Source: Bimastos eiseni (taxonomy: Eukaryota; Annelida; Clitellata; Crassiclitellata; Lumbricidae). Taken from it: a stretch of 64,000 nucleotides of DNA. A program made the translations under genes and the position numbers. The notes under the pieces are model-generated. The model did not search any database and was not told where the DNA came from. It was given only the letters and a program-made list of their open reading frames with translations. This document shows, in pieces, positions 20,301-33,645 of the stretch (positions are counted from its first letter, which is position 1; every line of letters begins with the position of its first letter). The stretch covers positions 8,585,147 through 8,649,146 of the forward strand of contig OY365807.1 in NCBI GenBank assembly GCA_959347315.1, in the 5' to 3' direction.

Positions 20301-20819
20301 AACCAACGTCGATAAATAAGAGATAAAAATGCATAAAAACACTTCTTAATCATACGATAGATCGGTGCATCATGCAAAGCAGGCCACCGCGAAAGCTGCG
20401 CTATAGAAATGATGGGTGTAAGGGTTGACGAAATGAATTATTCATCGCTGAGAGGAGCAGCTGTTGTCGTCTGTTTTATCTCTAGTCTGACATCTTCTAC
20501 GATCGTCCATCACTCGCGGGGTTAACTACCGTGTCATCGGTTACACATGCACGGTGCGAGGAGGCCTGGCTCTATCGATGTGTGACAGATTACGTAAATT
20601 TAGAAAGAGATGGAAATCGGCAGACTCACACTGGGGGAGGCAAAGAGAGGTGTAGCCAGAGACAGAGGGAGATACCGCCAAAAAGACAGATGGTAAAAGA
20701 GATGCGGACAGACAGAGGGGGCGAGACAGAGCACAAAGGATGTAAGACAGTGGATATTATGGTGGTAAAGAAAAGGAGGAGTAAAGTGATAGGAGATATA
20801 GAGACGGAGAGACAGAGAA
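17391..20819. other. Intergenic upstream of GPCR, CT-rich in part
   Basis: The probable 5' UTR of the receptor occupies 17391-17469. From about 19160 to 19430 the plus strand is CTGTCT-rich. A reversed GCGCTATATAA tail lies at 19121. The open frames in this stretch are low complexity. Confidence 0.45.
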
Positions 20820-21235
20820 AATGAAGGAAATTGAGGCAGAGAGAGAGAGAGACAGAGAGAGACAGAGTGAGTGAGAGAGACAGAGAGAGACAGAGAGAGC
20901 AGTAAATAAGATAGAGACAGAGACAGAGACAGAGGCAGAGACAGAGGTTGAAACAGATACCAAGGCAGATATGAAGAGGCAATGGCAAAGACGAAGAACG
21001 AGAGAGAGACAGAAAGAAAGACAGACAGAGACAGACAGAGACAGACAGAGGCAGACAGAGACAGACAGAGACAGACAGAGACAGACAGAGACAGACAGAG
21101 ACAGACAGAGACAGACAGAGACAGACAGAGGCAGACAGAGACAGACAGAGACAGACAGAGACAGACAGAGACAGACAGAGACAGACAGAGACAGACAGAG
21201 ACAGACAGAGACAGACAGAGACAGACAGAGACAGT
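20820..21235 (+). repeat. GACAGA repeat with perfect 10-bp units
   Basis: A GAGACA-rich lead-in is followed at 21021-21230 by 21 consecutive 10-bp units ACAGACAGAG. Two units, at 21051 and 21131, start with G and lie exactly eight units apart, hinting that a block was duplicated. There is no coding content. Confidence 0.9.
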
Positions 21236-21239
21236 GATT

Positions 21240-22380
21240 CAGAGGGTCGGTAGTAAGGCGCAGTTATAAAGAAGGACAAACACAGTACCAGAGGAGCAGA
21301 CAGACGCAGATAGGCAGAGATGGACATTGCTTGGCGTTGATTACACCAAATGGCAATCGACATTAATATTTGTGAGCGATAAACAGCGAAATCATTTGCA
21401 TACGGGATAGCAACGCGATCCTTCAAATGTGACAGTAAATGTCTGCTTTCGCTGGGAACTCATTAAGTGCCATTTTAAATAAGTGTATAGATAAATTAAT
21501 GCATACAATTATACTGTATGCTTTTTGTTGTTTGTTGTTCAAAACTTAAAATTTTATTCAGTGAAACCATCAAATAAAACAATCAATAATAATGTCTTTG
21601 AGAATAAATTTCCATTGTTTAAAATTTTAGAATAAACTCGATTTTGTTCTAACTTACCTCTCAAACTGAGAAAATCTAAGGTTATGAGACGAGCTGGATT
21701 TCTCAGACGAAGGAACTGCTATTCAAATTATAGTCGGATAGACAGACGTTTAGAAATTTCTGCTCAATGTGCGCCACCTCGCGAATTAAACTGTGAAATG
21801 AGTGCATCCACCGCACACTCTCTGTGCGAAGATAGGCAGCTAGGGAGACGTCTATCCATCTGTTCTCATATGCCGATGCTAAGAAAAAGAGAGAGTTACT
21901 TTCATCTTACACATTACCACCGATCTGTAACGATTCAAAACTCCATCCTTTGATTCATGTCTTATCAAATTCAAAGTCACTATAATTATCGAGTAATTTT
22001 CTAGAGCGTCAACGAAGCCAACTCTGAATTTTTACGGTCCTTTACGACTTTTCCCTTCAGCATTTAGTCTTTACAATATATTGTTTTGATTCGCAGTTCT
22101 AAAAATCAGCGTAGAATTCCTGTCAGAATGTACAGCAGCGTCGATGGAACTTCGACTCCGTCCTTCAGAAGGACTCGCATCGTCTGTAAGATTCGGACGT
22201 CGTCTGTTTCTCCTGGAGAATGGTTTCGAGTGTCCAATCGGATTCTACGAAGCGCTCAAAGCGCCGCAACGCCTCATCGCACTTATCCAACCTGTCATCA
22301 AGATCTCTGGAGAAGAATGGAGAACAGCGAGCTAATGCAATGACGCCATCGCTCGTTCTATTCATCTGTCGGCCTATCTG
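21240..22380. other. Intergenic, no gene seen
   Basis: AT-rich sequence without a recognisable domain or RNA gene. Short frames at 21684-21953 and 22086-22343 have no supporting evidence. Confidence 0.4.
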
Positions 22381-23575
22381 CCTTGTTTGTCTGTCTTTCT
22401 GTCTATTTATCCGTCTGTCTGTATCTGTCGGCCTTGTCGATCTGTCTGCCTGTCTCTTCATCCCTGCTGGAAGAAAGAAATCTGTTGCATGGGTTCAGCG
22501 ACTGGAGAGAGAGACTGACAGACAAAGCAGAGAGTGAGATATATATATACACAGAGAGTGATATAGAGACAGAGAGAGACAGAGACAGATTGACAGAGAG
22601 AGACAGAGACAGATTGACAGAGATAGACAGACAGACAGAAAGACAGACAGAGACAGAGAGGGAACGAGGGAGAGAGTCACATAGATAGAGGGATCGAGAG
22701 AAAGAAAGACAGACAGACAGAGACATAGAGAAAAGTGATTGACAGAGAGAGAGAAAGACAGACAGACAGAGACATAGATATAGAGTGACAGACAGAGACA
22801 GACAGACTCTATAAGCGACGAAAGCGAGAATCGGAAAATCCTGCGAACAGTTGTAGCACCGCCCTCTGTCCGGATGTTGCGTCATCCGTTAACCAATCTA
22901 TTCATCGATACATCAATTCCTCCCTCCGTTTCCTTCCCTGTCCCTCTCTCCATCCATTCGTCCATCCGTCCTTCCAAAAAAAACCTGCTTTCCTCCGTCC
23001 GTTACTTCGACAGCCATTCTTTCTCATTCCTACCTTCCCTCCCTCTATCGCTCCTTATCTCTCTCTATCTCTCTCTATATCAGTTTCAACGATCCCTTCT
23101 TTCTTTCCGAACTCCTCCACTGTTTGGACTTTGACAGTGCCAGTCCCAAGCCCGAAGAAAGGAGGAGGGTCACACCAAATCATCTTCGATATGGAACGGT
23201 GTCGCTAGAAAATCATCTTCTTTCTTTCCCTACATCGATCCATCCATTCATCCACCCATCCACCTATACATCCATCCGTCCATCCTTCCATCCGTTCATC
23301 CATCAATCCATCCATCCATCTACCCATCCATCCATCCATTCATCCATCCATTCATACATCCGTCCATCCATCCATTCATCCATCCATTCATCCGTCCATC
23401 CACCGATCCATCCATTAATCCATCCATCCGTCCATCCATCCATTCATTCATCCATCCATCCGTCCATGCATTCATTCATCCCCCGTAAATCCACCCATCC
23501 ATCCATTAATCCATCCATCCACCGTCCATCTGTCAACCAATCCACCCATCCTTCCATCCGTCCGTCCATCCTTGT
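22380..23575. repeat. CTGT/GACA block and CATC tetramer array
   Basis: CTGTCTGT units (22385-22460) and GACAGAGA units (22500-22810) are followed, after a gap, by imperfect CATC/CATT/CGTC tetramers at about 22900-23575. The latter form a long serine/histidine/proline frame that is purely compositional. Confidence 0.85.
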
Positions 23576-23579
23576 CGGA

Positions 23580-26390
23580 ATCAGAATTCCGTTGATTAGT
23601 TTTCAGATAATGGCACGGTAATAAACTCTTTCTACATTGGCCCATTGTTGCTGTTGCATTAGCTTAAGTGGAGTATTAGTCTTAATGCCGCAGTTGATGG
23701 AAGGGGGTGCCTTGCTCGAATCTCACACCATTCTTTATAAGAACGAATCTGCTGTGTAAATGGAATGCAGTGCATGTCAGTCTGCAGATAATTATCGCTG
23801 GTACAAAGCCGTATTGTATGTTAGCATTTTCCGCAGTCATTGGTCAAACCATTGTACCGTTGCCCGCTGCTCATTTGATACCTTGAAACGATAGTACACG
23901 TATCACGAACGCGTTCGCGGAAGAAGATCCATCCGTTAGTCCCGAAAAGCTATATTTGACTCGAGATGATGTCGACTTCATTTTCTTTGCCACAGCATAT
24001 CAAGGGATATCAGGCATATCAAGCATACCTTTCTGATTCGTCACCTGATCCTACAACATATTTGCGATGTTCCCTCGGGGTCGCGAATGTGAAAGACGCC
24101 TCAGAACAGATCTCCGCCCTGGTTAAAACGAAAATCTCTGTTGACGGCCCAGCACCACCAGCCAATGGACTCGTCCACATCAAACAGAGACATCACAGTA
24201 CTTGCAGAACGAGGCAGCGAGTGCTGCTTCTATAAGCATATAATTATTATATATTTATCCACCTTATATAGTCCAGGACTTGGTGACCTTTCCAAGTTTT
24301 ACTATGCTAATCGCACTTATTCCAAGTAAGTAAGCGAATAAGCCAGCGATGAAATCTAATCAGACTTAATTAGACGCCAAACGGCTTTGCTCTTAAAGCC
24401 ATCTTCACTCCATAAAGCCACGACCGGCTTTTAACCCCAACACCATATTTTGCCCCAATCGCGACTCTGACGTGACTCGATATGCTGAAGCTTAACGAGC
24501 TCAAATCTGCTTTTACTCCTGTAGGCAGATACAGGACTTTAATGTATATATATATATATATATATATATATTACACACATAATCTATATTCATTATATGC
24601 TAGGAGAATCAACCTAATCGTATACACGTAACTGCTTTAATTTCTATGAATATGTATATACAGGCAATGACAGTGAATATTTAATTATTATACAGAAACG
24701 ATTTACGATATTGGTGTCATTCCTCGTCTGACTAGGTAGCCTTATCTCATTGCTAAGCGGCTGAAACGTAAACACGATTTGCTGTCATCCCTAACACGTC
24801 AATTCATTTAATGGAATTTTTCTGTATCACCTCATTCAAGGCAGAGCACATCCGGTTCATTATGAGCGCAAAAATTGATCCACGCATATTGCACCCATGT
24901 ATACATTGTATAGCCTTCGACGTGGGAGGAAGTCTGAACTGGTGCAGGCCTGAGAATGTGACACGTTTGCATGGACGGACTTAAAAGGATTTATATAACG
25001 CCTCTAACGGTTGTCGAGTAACAGTGAAAGCCTTTTAATGGAAAATTATTGATGTGAAACAATACTTCTTCTTGGTTAGGGCCTACTGTGCGCTCGCTAT
25101 GGATCTGCAGTCTGTGAATAAACTTCCTTCAGTGTACATCGTGGATGTATTTATGTAAGTTCATGGCCACGTGTGAAATGACTCTCGTAATCGTAAACTC
25201 AACATTTCTATAGCGCCATTTTACAGCTAAACGAAGAGCACCCGCTTATCCACTATCGCCTTCTTTGACAATAAACCCCAAGGGCGCGATCCACGGAAAT
25301 CTTAAAGATAAGGACAGTATGCACAGTAGTCGGTGCCTACAGACTCGGATGGTCCGTAAAGGTTTCTTGATGCTTGTAAAGATTTTGCGCGTATATTTTA
25401 GCAGTTTAATTACGAGTTGCATTGATTTTCCGTTGTCGTCGCACACTCTCCTTGTCCTTAATAATAAGAGATGGAGAGTCGAGCGTGGGACACGAAAGAG
25501 GAAATTGACATGTTCGTGTATAGAGGTATCGAGGGTTGAGAAGTATATTGCTCGATGACCAATGCAGAATCTAAGGCAGCTGCAATAGACTGGTAGAGCC
25601 TCGTATTCTCAGCCATCGATACACTCACTCAGAAGATTTCCTGGGTCACCGCACAACATGCTTCGTTTCCCAACCTGGAAGTTCCGCCACCATCGTTTCT
25701 TGTCTCTTGTTCAATAGAATGAATTCTGTTTTTCCCGGCGTTCATCTTGAACTGATTTCACTGTATCCAGGTCTGAACTTTCAATGCGATTGCCTGCACC
25801 TTTGACACGCAAATCAGACGAGTGGCACGGTAAGTGCAGCTGGACTCTTATAGGGTCACTGATGAACACGGGCCACGAGAGTGGAAATATCTTTGTAAGA
25901 TCGACCGCAAAGAAACGGATCGATGACATAGCACTGTAGAACACAATATTGAACGATTGCAAAACACTGAGTTGTCGGAGCTGTTGGTCCCCAAATGTTC
26001 GCTCGTCCGGTGCTGATTGCTGCCATTCTAGTGATTGCCCTGCAGTGTAATTCCTATGAGATGTTAAGCCTCTATATACAAGTATATAGCAGGACGTCGT
26101 TCTGATCCAACGCATCAAACCCTGCAATGACGTCACATACACATCCGAGGTAATATTATAAGGCTCAGAAGAACCGTTTCTGTCGGAGGATAGTCTCTTC
26201 AAAATCCGGATTGCATGTTCGATAAAAGGTTTCAGGATTTCGAATATCAGAACAGCTGCTGCATCTTCAGTAGACTATACTCTATTACCTATCACGATTT
26301 TCCAAGACAGGTGCTGAAACGCAAGAATCGAGATTAACGGGTTGTTCTTGATCATAATCCGTCTCAATTTCAGTCTTCTTGAATCTGCAT
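23580..26390. other. Intergenic with a 163-codon unassigned frame
   Basis: A minus-strand frame at 26202-25711 encodes 163 residues of mixed composition with no family I recognise; it may be chance or a decayed exon. A reversed tail motif (TTATATAACGCC) is near 24990 and a TA run at 24545-24572. No other gene evidence is seen. Confidence 0.3.
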
Positions 26391-26540
26391 GCTCGTACAT
26401 ACATACATACATCCATACATACATACATACATACAATCATACATACATCCATACATACATGCATACATACATGCATACATACATGCATACATACATGCAT
26501 ACATGCATACATGCATACATACATGCATACACACACATAG
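26391..26540. repeat. CATA tetramer array
   Basis: Imperfect CATACATA units with CATGCATA variants. The frames on both strands are artefacts (Met/Tyr/Cys or His/Thr/Tyr/Ile periodic). Confidence 0.9.
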
Positions 26541-27419
26541 TTTTTTGGGTGCTTGCGAACACGTCGTCGCACACCGGACACAAATTGCGACCCGTGAGTA
26601 CAAGAACTTAGACTTGGAAATCGGTGCCAACTTAGACTATTGTTACAAATTGAGCGAGTTAAAGTTTCGAAACCCGATCGATCTTGCAAGCCACCAGCCT
26701 TCTGTTTTCAGTGTCTGGCTGAAATGTCTTCATTTTCGCATATTATAATAACGGCAATGGTGACCGCTCTATCCAAGCATCATGAACCGATGCATGATTG
26801 TATGGTGTCTTTGGAAATCGGTGAGATTGTAATTTGTGTGTACTAATTTCGATGCCATTCTTCGTACAATCTTCTCATCAAGTGATTCCATTGCTCCAAG
26901 GTTTCTATTGATGCGGCTCAGATTCAGCGACAGAGACTACGGGACTGCGCCTCTCATCGCGATACAAACGATGCTAATCTCATCCGTCACTCGTTAAGAC
27001 GCTGATTGGTCTCCATCTGAGCCTCTGCATGTATAATGGCCAGATAATGGCGTTGAAGGCTGAGGCTGAGAAAAACCCGGCGCCATATGCCGCGGCTGAA
27101 GGACAGTTACGAGCTGTTGACATACACATGAGAAAGATTCACTCTTGCTGCTGAAGAACCTTCTGGGATTAGATCAGATTAGGATCAGCGAGGATCGGAC
27201 AAGATCACTCTGGTTTAGATCAGGTCGGATTGGTTTGGATCGGATGATTCTGATTAGATTAAATAAGACTAGATCAACACTTAGAAAAGATTTCATTTGA
27301 TTTCAAGCAATCTTGTCGGCAATAACTTCTGATTTTTATAATTCAATCGCCATTTCCAAACTACAATAGATACGCTCCATTTAATTCAATAATCCGACTG
27401 GACATAACATTGTACGATG

Positions 27420-27454
<35 letters not shown>

Positions 27455-28180
27455 CATAAGTCCATACATGGCTTATATGTATATATATATGATACATATA
27501 ACATAATCATTTAAACTAGACATATATATAAGATATATATATATAATATATATATTGCCCTGTCGTATTAGAAAGAGTATGCAGGGTCGATCGAGAGGCG
27601 TAAGGGAGGTCAGAGGGTATAATTTGGGAAGGATGTTGTTGTTGCAGCTGGATGGCATCGGAAACCTATTTGGCGAATCTGATGTTGGATCGAGACAGAG
27701 GATTTAAGGCAGGGGTTAGGGAAGATGGGAACGGAAGAAGGGAGAAGTGAAGAAAGGAAATGGACTGGGATTAGCAACGACCAACGCCAAATTCGGATTA
27801 ATGGAATCGCTGGAGAGACGCAATTGAGCCTGAATATCTCAACGCCATTTCCCTGTTTCTTCATTCTCTATGCCCTTCTGCCTACTCCTCCTCATCTGTC
27901 TTCTTCGTCATCTCCCTCATTGTCACATATCTCCTAGTAGACTATAGTTACAGTGGTAGACTAATCACTGGACATCAATTTTTGAACAGTTTTTTGCTTC
28001 CTGAAAATGTTTTGGTGGTGATGATAGACCACCTCAAAGTGAACAGAAATATAATTTTGGATTTGCAGTATCACGTAGGAATTCTGAGAAAATTTAAATC
28101 TCAGTTTGTTGAGAAAAGCAATTACATATATGACCAGGTAAATACTGCATAGCGATTTTGAGACGCATCATGAGTTTCAC
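26541..28180. other. Intergenic, low-complexity patches
   Basis: About 27165-27290 holds a degenerate GGATCAGATT-type repeat, and TA-rich tracts lie at 27425-27455 and 27478-27560. No gene is seen. Confidence 0.4.
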
Positions 28181-28184
28181 ATGC

Positions 28185-28965
28185 CTAAAAGTTTTGATTT
28201 TGATTTTCGTTTGCGATCCATGTCCTTTGCATCCCGTCAATCAACATCGATGGATTCCAGTTTCCCTGATACCATCCTTCCATTGTGGCAATATCCTGGT
28301 GAAATCTTTCTCCGTGTTCGTCACAGACTGCATCTAGATTTGCGTGGAAGAAGTCCAGATGTGAATGCAGGAAGTGGATCTCAAGTGACATCTTGCATTT
28401 CGTGTCTTCGTTCAATTCTGACTGTGTGAGTAAATGAGATGAGGCTCAGAGGACCCTGCTTAATTTGAAATCCGGATCACTGATAGCAGATGTAAACACG
28501 TCTGGCTGGCCCATCTTCATCCTCTACATCTAAGCTCCATTCAGTGGGTACTGGCAGAGTTTCATCATGTGGCAGTGGTCTCATAGCTGACGACAGATTT
28601 GGGTATTGAATCGATTTCTTTGTCTTACCAGAAAAACCAGAAACCTTAATGATACAAAAGTAACAATCCGTAACACGATCCCTCTGTTCTCGCCAGACCA
28701 TTGGATCAGCAAACATCATTGCCTTTGAGGTACCTCTGAGCCAAGCTCTAAGATCGGTGGCACATCTTGCACAGCAAATATGAAGAGCCCATTGCTTGTC
28801 TTGTTCACCTTTCTTACGACCAAATTTATGCTTTTTTAACAAGTCCAGTCATTGAGCGTCTCTGAGACTTAACTTTGTGCTCTCCACAAATGTAGCAGAA
28901 CGTATCACGGCTGTTGCGACATTGGCGAGACAATTCTTCTGTCACTGACCGTCCAAAAACCTTCT
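28185..28965 (-). pseudogene. Broken copy of a multicopy cysteine-motif protein family
   Basis: Reading the minus strand: a first frame gives RQCRNSRDTFCYICGEH then GLVKKA and a stop at about 28830. After a frame change, KFGRKKGEQDKQW, HICCARCATDLRAWL, MVWREQRDRVTDCYFC, YPNLSSAMRPLPHDETLPVP follow. A further frame ending at 28185 gives IHFLHSHLDFF, DEHGERFHQDI and GNWNPSML. I recall this order (FCYICGEY, PMVWREP, DCYFC, YPNLPSA, DEHGERFHQD) from uncharacterised proteins present in many copies in aphid, Hydra and other invertebrate genomes, probably spread with mobile elements. The paired cysteines suggest metal binding. At least one frameshift and stops make this copy non-functional. Confidence 0.65.
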
Positions 28966-31090
28966 AAACTCGAGAGGAACTAAAATGAAACTGGCTTAAT
29001 TGCTGTGTAGCTTTAAAAAAACAATTATATGCCTTGACTATTGAGGTAAAAACTAAGAAACTTATATATATATGTGTGTGTGTGTGCGTGTGTGTGTGTG
29101 TGTGCATGCGTGCGTGTGTATGTGTTTCAACTGCTTGAGTAGCATATTTGTATGTTAGCGAGCGGCTTATACAGCGCTAGTACTTTTCCAGAATTCTCAT
29201 GCTCATGCATACCCAAGCTGTACCAACTATAACAAAAGCATTATGCAACATGCTCTAAGTGCATGCCTGGACATGCTCCAGTTGAACAGAGCAGATTATA
29301 ATACCACCGAAATATCATAGCTGAACACGTGGAAATAAATTATTTAAATGCAAATTTATTCAAAAATGCTACGTGGTAGGATAATTTCTAAGTGATTTTC
29401 GTAATCAGCAGCAAAAGCAACATAATAACATAACCCAGCGTCCTCAAGGAAGCAAAATCACTGTTGTCCAGCGATAATTGCAGAATATATGACTATATAT
29501 ATATTATATAAGGCTATGTTAATATTAGAATTGTAAATTAGAAATTGATACAACGCCACTCCTAGAAGGAAATGCGTGTAAGCGATAGGAGTACATAATT
29601 ATGTGGTTTATGGAAAACCAGAATAGCAACTGGCGCAAACAACATTTGGCTTGTGGAATACGTTATAAGGAGCAATCGGGTAATAATAGAAGAATCTAGT
29701 TGCAGAAGAATCGGGCAGAGACAAACAGAAGAATCTATTATTACCAGAATCAGATGAAATACAGACCATTAGGCCTATAGGGCATGCTAGCGTAGTTGTG
29801 TGACTATATATTTATATAAATATGAATATATATAAATATATATAATATATGATATATATATTAGAGCAACAATTTATATTAGAATCAGCATTTATATTAG
29901 GGTAACAATTGATAATAGGGTAATGATTTTTATTAGGGTGACTATTTGTATTAGGGTGACGATTATGTTAGAGTGACGATCTGTACATTATGGTGACAAT
30001 TTATAGTAGGATAACAATTTATATTAGGATAACAATTTATATTAGGATGACAATTTATAGGAGCCTGGCTGTTATAGTTTATAGTGACAATTTAACTGTG
30101 TGGTCTATGGCTCTTTGAACCATTTCCTGAACTCAGCTGTCTCTTACACAAGTATTTTCTTTGCTTTCTTTAGCTTAGTATATCACCTTCTAAAACAAAA
30201 CCTTATACTCGAATTGTATTGTGCTTCCTCAACTATAGAAGCAAGATCTAACTGACTTCACCATGGTAGTGCGAAACAAGCAATTCACAATGACACGGTC
30301 GGTGAAGATCCAGAAACGATTAGAAACATTTTTCCTATCCTTTCAATACAGAAACCCAATTTTACCCATTGTATATCTCCTTACGTTAGTTCTTCATAGC
30401 TCTATTGCATATCAAAATTAAAATAGCTGACATTGGCGGATTTTTTCGCACGCCAACGCGTGACTACACACAGACATTGACAAACTATCTAATTATATAT
30501 GCTTGACAACAAATCAGCACACTATCATTTCTACTAGAAGTATTATACAACACGCTCCCAAGAATAACTATGCAATATATATATTTATAATATATACAAT
30601 ATATATTGTGCATATATTGTGTATAAGCATAGAGTATATAATTATTTGTATACATGTATACACGTATAGACAATACCGCTGTCAATCAAGTATCTAAACG
30701 CGAATATTAGTGAATCCATTCACCATTGAATTCCATCTCAACAAAATGATTGTAAATGTTCTAAAAAGACCGTTTGCAGCCTCCATGCGTGCTGTAGAGA
30801 GATTCGTAGGATGGTCTGTACATCGTCCGACAAATCTACATCGTCATCGTGACAAGCGTTTGTCATAACGAGTGGAAGACAGAGAGAGCAAGAGAGACAG
30901 GCAGATTGACTGACAGAAAGACAAAGCAGAGAGATAGCGACGACGTAGTCGAGGATGTTAGCGGAAAAAGAATTATCAACGGAAAACAGGCGAATATCGA
31001 ATCACCAATCGACACAACTGCGTGACAAAATCTAGGCAAACAAATAGCTAGAGATTGAGAGAGAAAAATACAGAAGCATATACACGCTAA
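28966..31090. other. Intergenic with TG run and 18-bp minisatellite
   Basis: A TG-rich run lies at about 29064-29135. At about 29865-30060 a degenerate unit of about 18 bp, ATTAGGRTRACAATTTAT, repeats about ten times. TATATA-rich stretches lie near 29810 and 30570. No gene is seen. Confidence 0.6.
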
Positions 31091-31625
31091 CATACATACT
31101 TACATAATAATACATACATACATACACGTACATGCATGCATACATACATACATACATACATGCATACACAATTACATACATGCATACATACATACACACA
31201 TACATACATGCATACATAATTACATACATGCATACATACATACATACATACATGCATACATAATTACATACATGCATACATACATACATACATGCATACA
31301 TAATTACATACATGCATACATACATACATGCATACATACATGCATACATACATACATACATGCATACATAATTACATACATGCATACATACATACATGCA
31401 TACATACATACATACATGCATACATAATTACATACATAATTACATACATACATACATACATACATGCATACATAATTACATACATGCATACATACATACA
31501 TACATGCATACATACATGCATACATACATACATACATACATACATGCATACATAATTACATACATGCATACATACATACATACATAATTACATACATGCA
31601 TACATACATACATGCATAACATAAT
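31090..31625. repeat. Long CATA array with interspersed TAATTA
   Basis: More than 500 bp of CATACATGCATA units broken at intervals by TAATTACATACATGC, giving a higher-order pattern. Long frames on both strands are compositional. Confidence 0.9.
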
Positions 31626-32941
31626 TTTTTATATACATAAATACATACACGCATGTATTCCTGTAAATGTTGAACGATAGGCCTACTCTGTTTATCACAC
31701 GTCCGGTTTTTGCTGATCGAAGAATTGTGTTGGTCCGTCTATCTGCGCTGGTTCTATGTCGGTTGGTGAGCACTCTGTCCGCCGTGACATACATCAACGG
31801 AAGCGGTCATCACTGCGTTTAGGGCATTAGCGCAGCCTGTCGTAGTGTTTCTTTGGCCATGTCCAACCCACCCTAATGTTCCCTCGGCTAGGAATGACTA
31901 ATAGTGTCGTCGGATGATATCCGTTTTCCTCTACTCCATTCTCTTCTTCTGTTCCTCCCTCTCATACTGCCCTGTCGTCGTCGTCGTCGTCGTCCACCAC
32001 CGCCACCTCCTCCTACCACCTCCTCCCCATTCTTCTACTAGATCCTCCTCCTTCTCCTCCTCCTCCTCCTCCTCCTTCTCTTCCCCTTCATCAGATTATA
32101 TTATTCTTCGGATTCTTCCTCGAATTATTTTACTTTAGACTGTTCTCCAGATTTTTTAGTGTTCTCTTCTTGAATGACACTTCTTCTGATTCATCTTCGA
32201 AATCCTCGGAAACTTCTTCTTTGAATTCTTCTTCTTTGAATTCTTCTTCTTCGGATTCAGATTCTTTCTCAAATTCTTATACATACTGTGTACTAATTAT
32301 AGACTAATCATCTGAGACTGAAGTTCTGCCATCTCAATTAAATTGCCTAGTTAAAGAGCGCGATGACTGCTGCTTTTAACTGCATCCAGACTCATTAGCT
32401 TAAGAAGCCATATTAGCCAAAGATGAGAGTCAGCTGTTAGCCAATAATCTTCCTTCTCTTTCTTTCTATCCTTTTTCTGTCTCTGTCTATTTCTTTGAAG
32501 CTCTCTCTCTCTCTCTGCCTCTCTCTCTTTCTCTCTTTCTCTGTGTGTGTCTGTTAGCTGTCTGTCTCCCTGCCTATCTCTGTCTTTCTGTCTCCCTCTG
32601 TCACTGTCTCTCTGCCTCTCTGTCTCTCTGTCTCTTTTGCTCTGTCTCTGTCTATTTCTTTGAAGCTCTCTCTCTCTGCCTCTCTCTCTCTGCCTCTCTC
32701 TCTCTCTGCCTCTCTCTCTCTCTCGGTCTGTCTGTCTGTCTCTCTTTCTCTCTCTCTGTCTCTCTCTCTCTCTCTATTAGCTGTCTGTCTCTCTGTCTCT
32801 TTTTCTCTGTCTCTGTCTATTTCTTTGAAGCTCTCTCTGCCTCTCTCCCTCTATTAGCTGTCTGTCCCTGTCTATCTCTCTCTGTCTCTCTGTCTCTTTT
32901 TCTCTATCTCTGTTTATTTCTTTGAAGCTCTCTCTGCTTCC

Positions 32942-33013
<72 letters not shown>

Positions 33014-33525
33014 TAGCTGTCTGTCTCTCTGTCTCTGCCTCTCTCTCTGTCTCTGCCTCTCTCTCTGTCTCTGTCTCTCTGTCTCTGTCAGTCTCTCTCT
33101 CACTTTCTAACTCCCTATTTGTATCTCTCTCATTGTGCATTTGTCTGTCACCGACTACATTCGTGTCTCTTGCCAGGTCACCCTATCCTTCTGCGTCTCT
33201 AACACCGTCTCTCACGCCGCATGTCTCCGTCTGTGTCTGTCTGTCTGTCTGTCTGTCTGTCCATCTCTGCTACTTATTCTGTATCTGTAATTGTCCCCTT
33301 TCCTTGTGTAAACTTATCCCTTCTTATACCGTCTCTCTTCTGTCTTATCTCTGTCTCTCTCTTCATACGTGTACATGTATACACTGTATGTTTGCCTGTG
33401 TACATGTATGTATGTTCTGATGTGGGTTAGTCTATATATATATATATTGCCTTTCTTAGTCTATTTAATCTCTGTCTGGCGCTACATCAGTTCCCTCCCT
33501 GGTGCAACATCAATTTTCTAGTGTG
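31626..33525. other. Intergenic with long pyrimidine tracts
   Basis: Tracts include CGTCGTCGTC and TCC units at 31975-32090, TTCTTC units at 32190-32280, and a CTCTCTGT-rich block at 32450-33120 with an uninterrupted TC run near 32946-33012. One phrase, TATTTCTTTGAAGCTCTCTCT, recurs four times (about 32490, 32650, 32820, 32910), so the block is itself duplicated. Confidence 0.75.
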
Positions 33526-33529
33526 TGCT

Positions 33530-33645
33530 AAAAGTGAGTTGGATCGAGAGATGACTTAATTGATGAATCCGCCTCTGGTGAATCGAACTCTCATCGACCC
33601 ATCCTCCGCATGATTTCCAGCCACTGCGCTGCTTTCTTGACTTCA
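33530..33645 (-). mobile_element. tRNA-derived SINE head
   Basis: The minus strand reads GCAGCGCAGTGGCTGG (A-box-like), then GAGTTCGATTCACC (B-box), spaced as in tRNA genes. No acceptor-stem pairing survives, so it is a SINE relic rather than a tRNA. Confidence 0.55.

Noticed and set aside
20626..21426. 266-codon minus-strand Ser/Leu/Cys-rich frame
   Set aside because: It is the complement of GACAGA repeats; the 10-bp period leaves all frames free of stops.
25711..26202. 163-codon minus-strand frame
   Set aside because: Mixed composition, but no family resemblance, no splice context and no neighbour to support it; mentioned only inside the intergenic entry.
31090..31625. Possible CRISPR-like or regulatory array
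   Set aside because: The units are CATA tetramers with TAATTA breaks, not fixed repeats separated by unique spacers, and the genome is animal.
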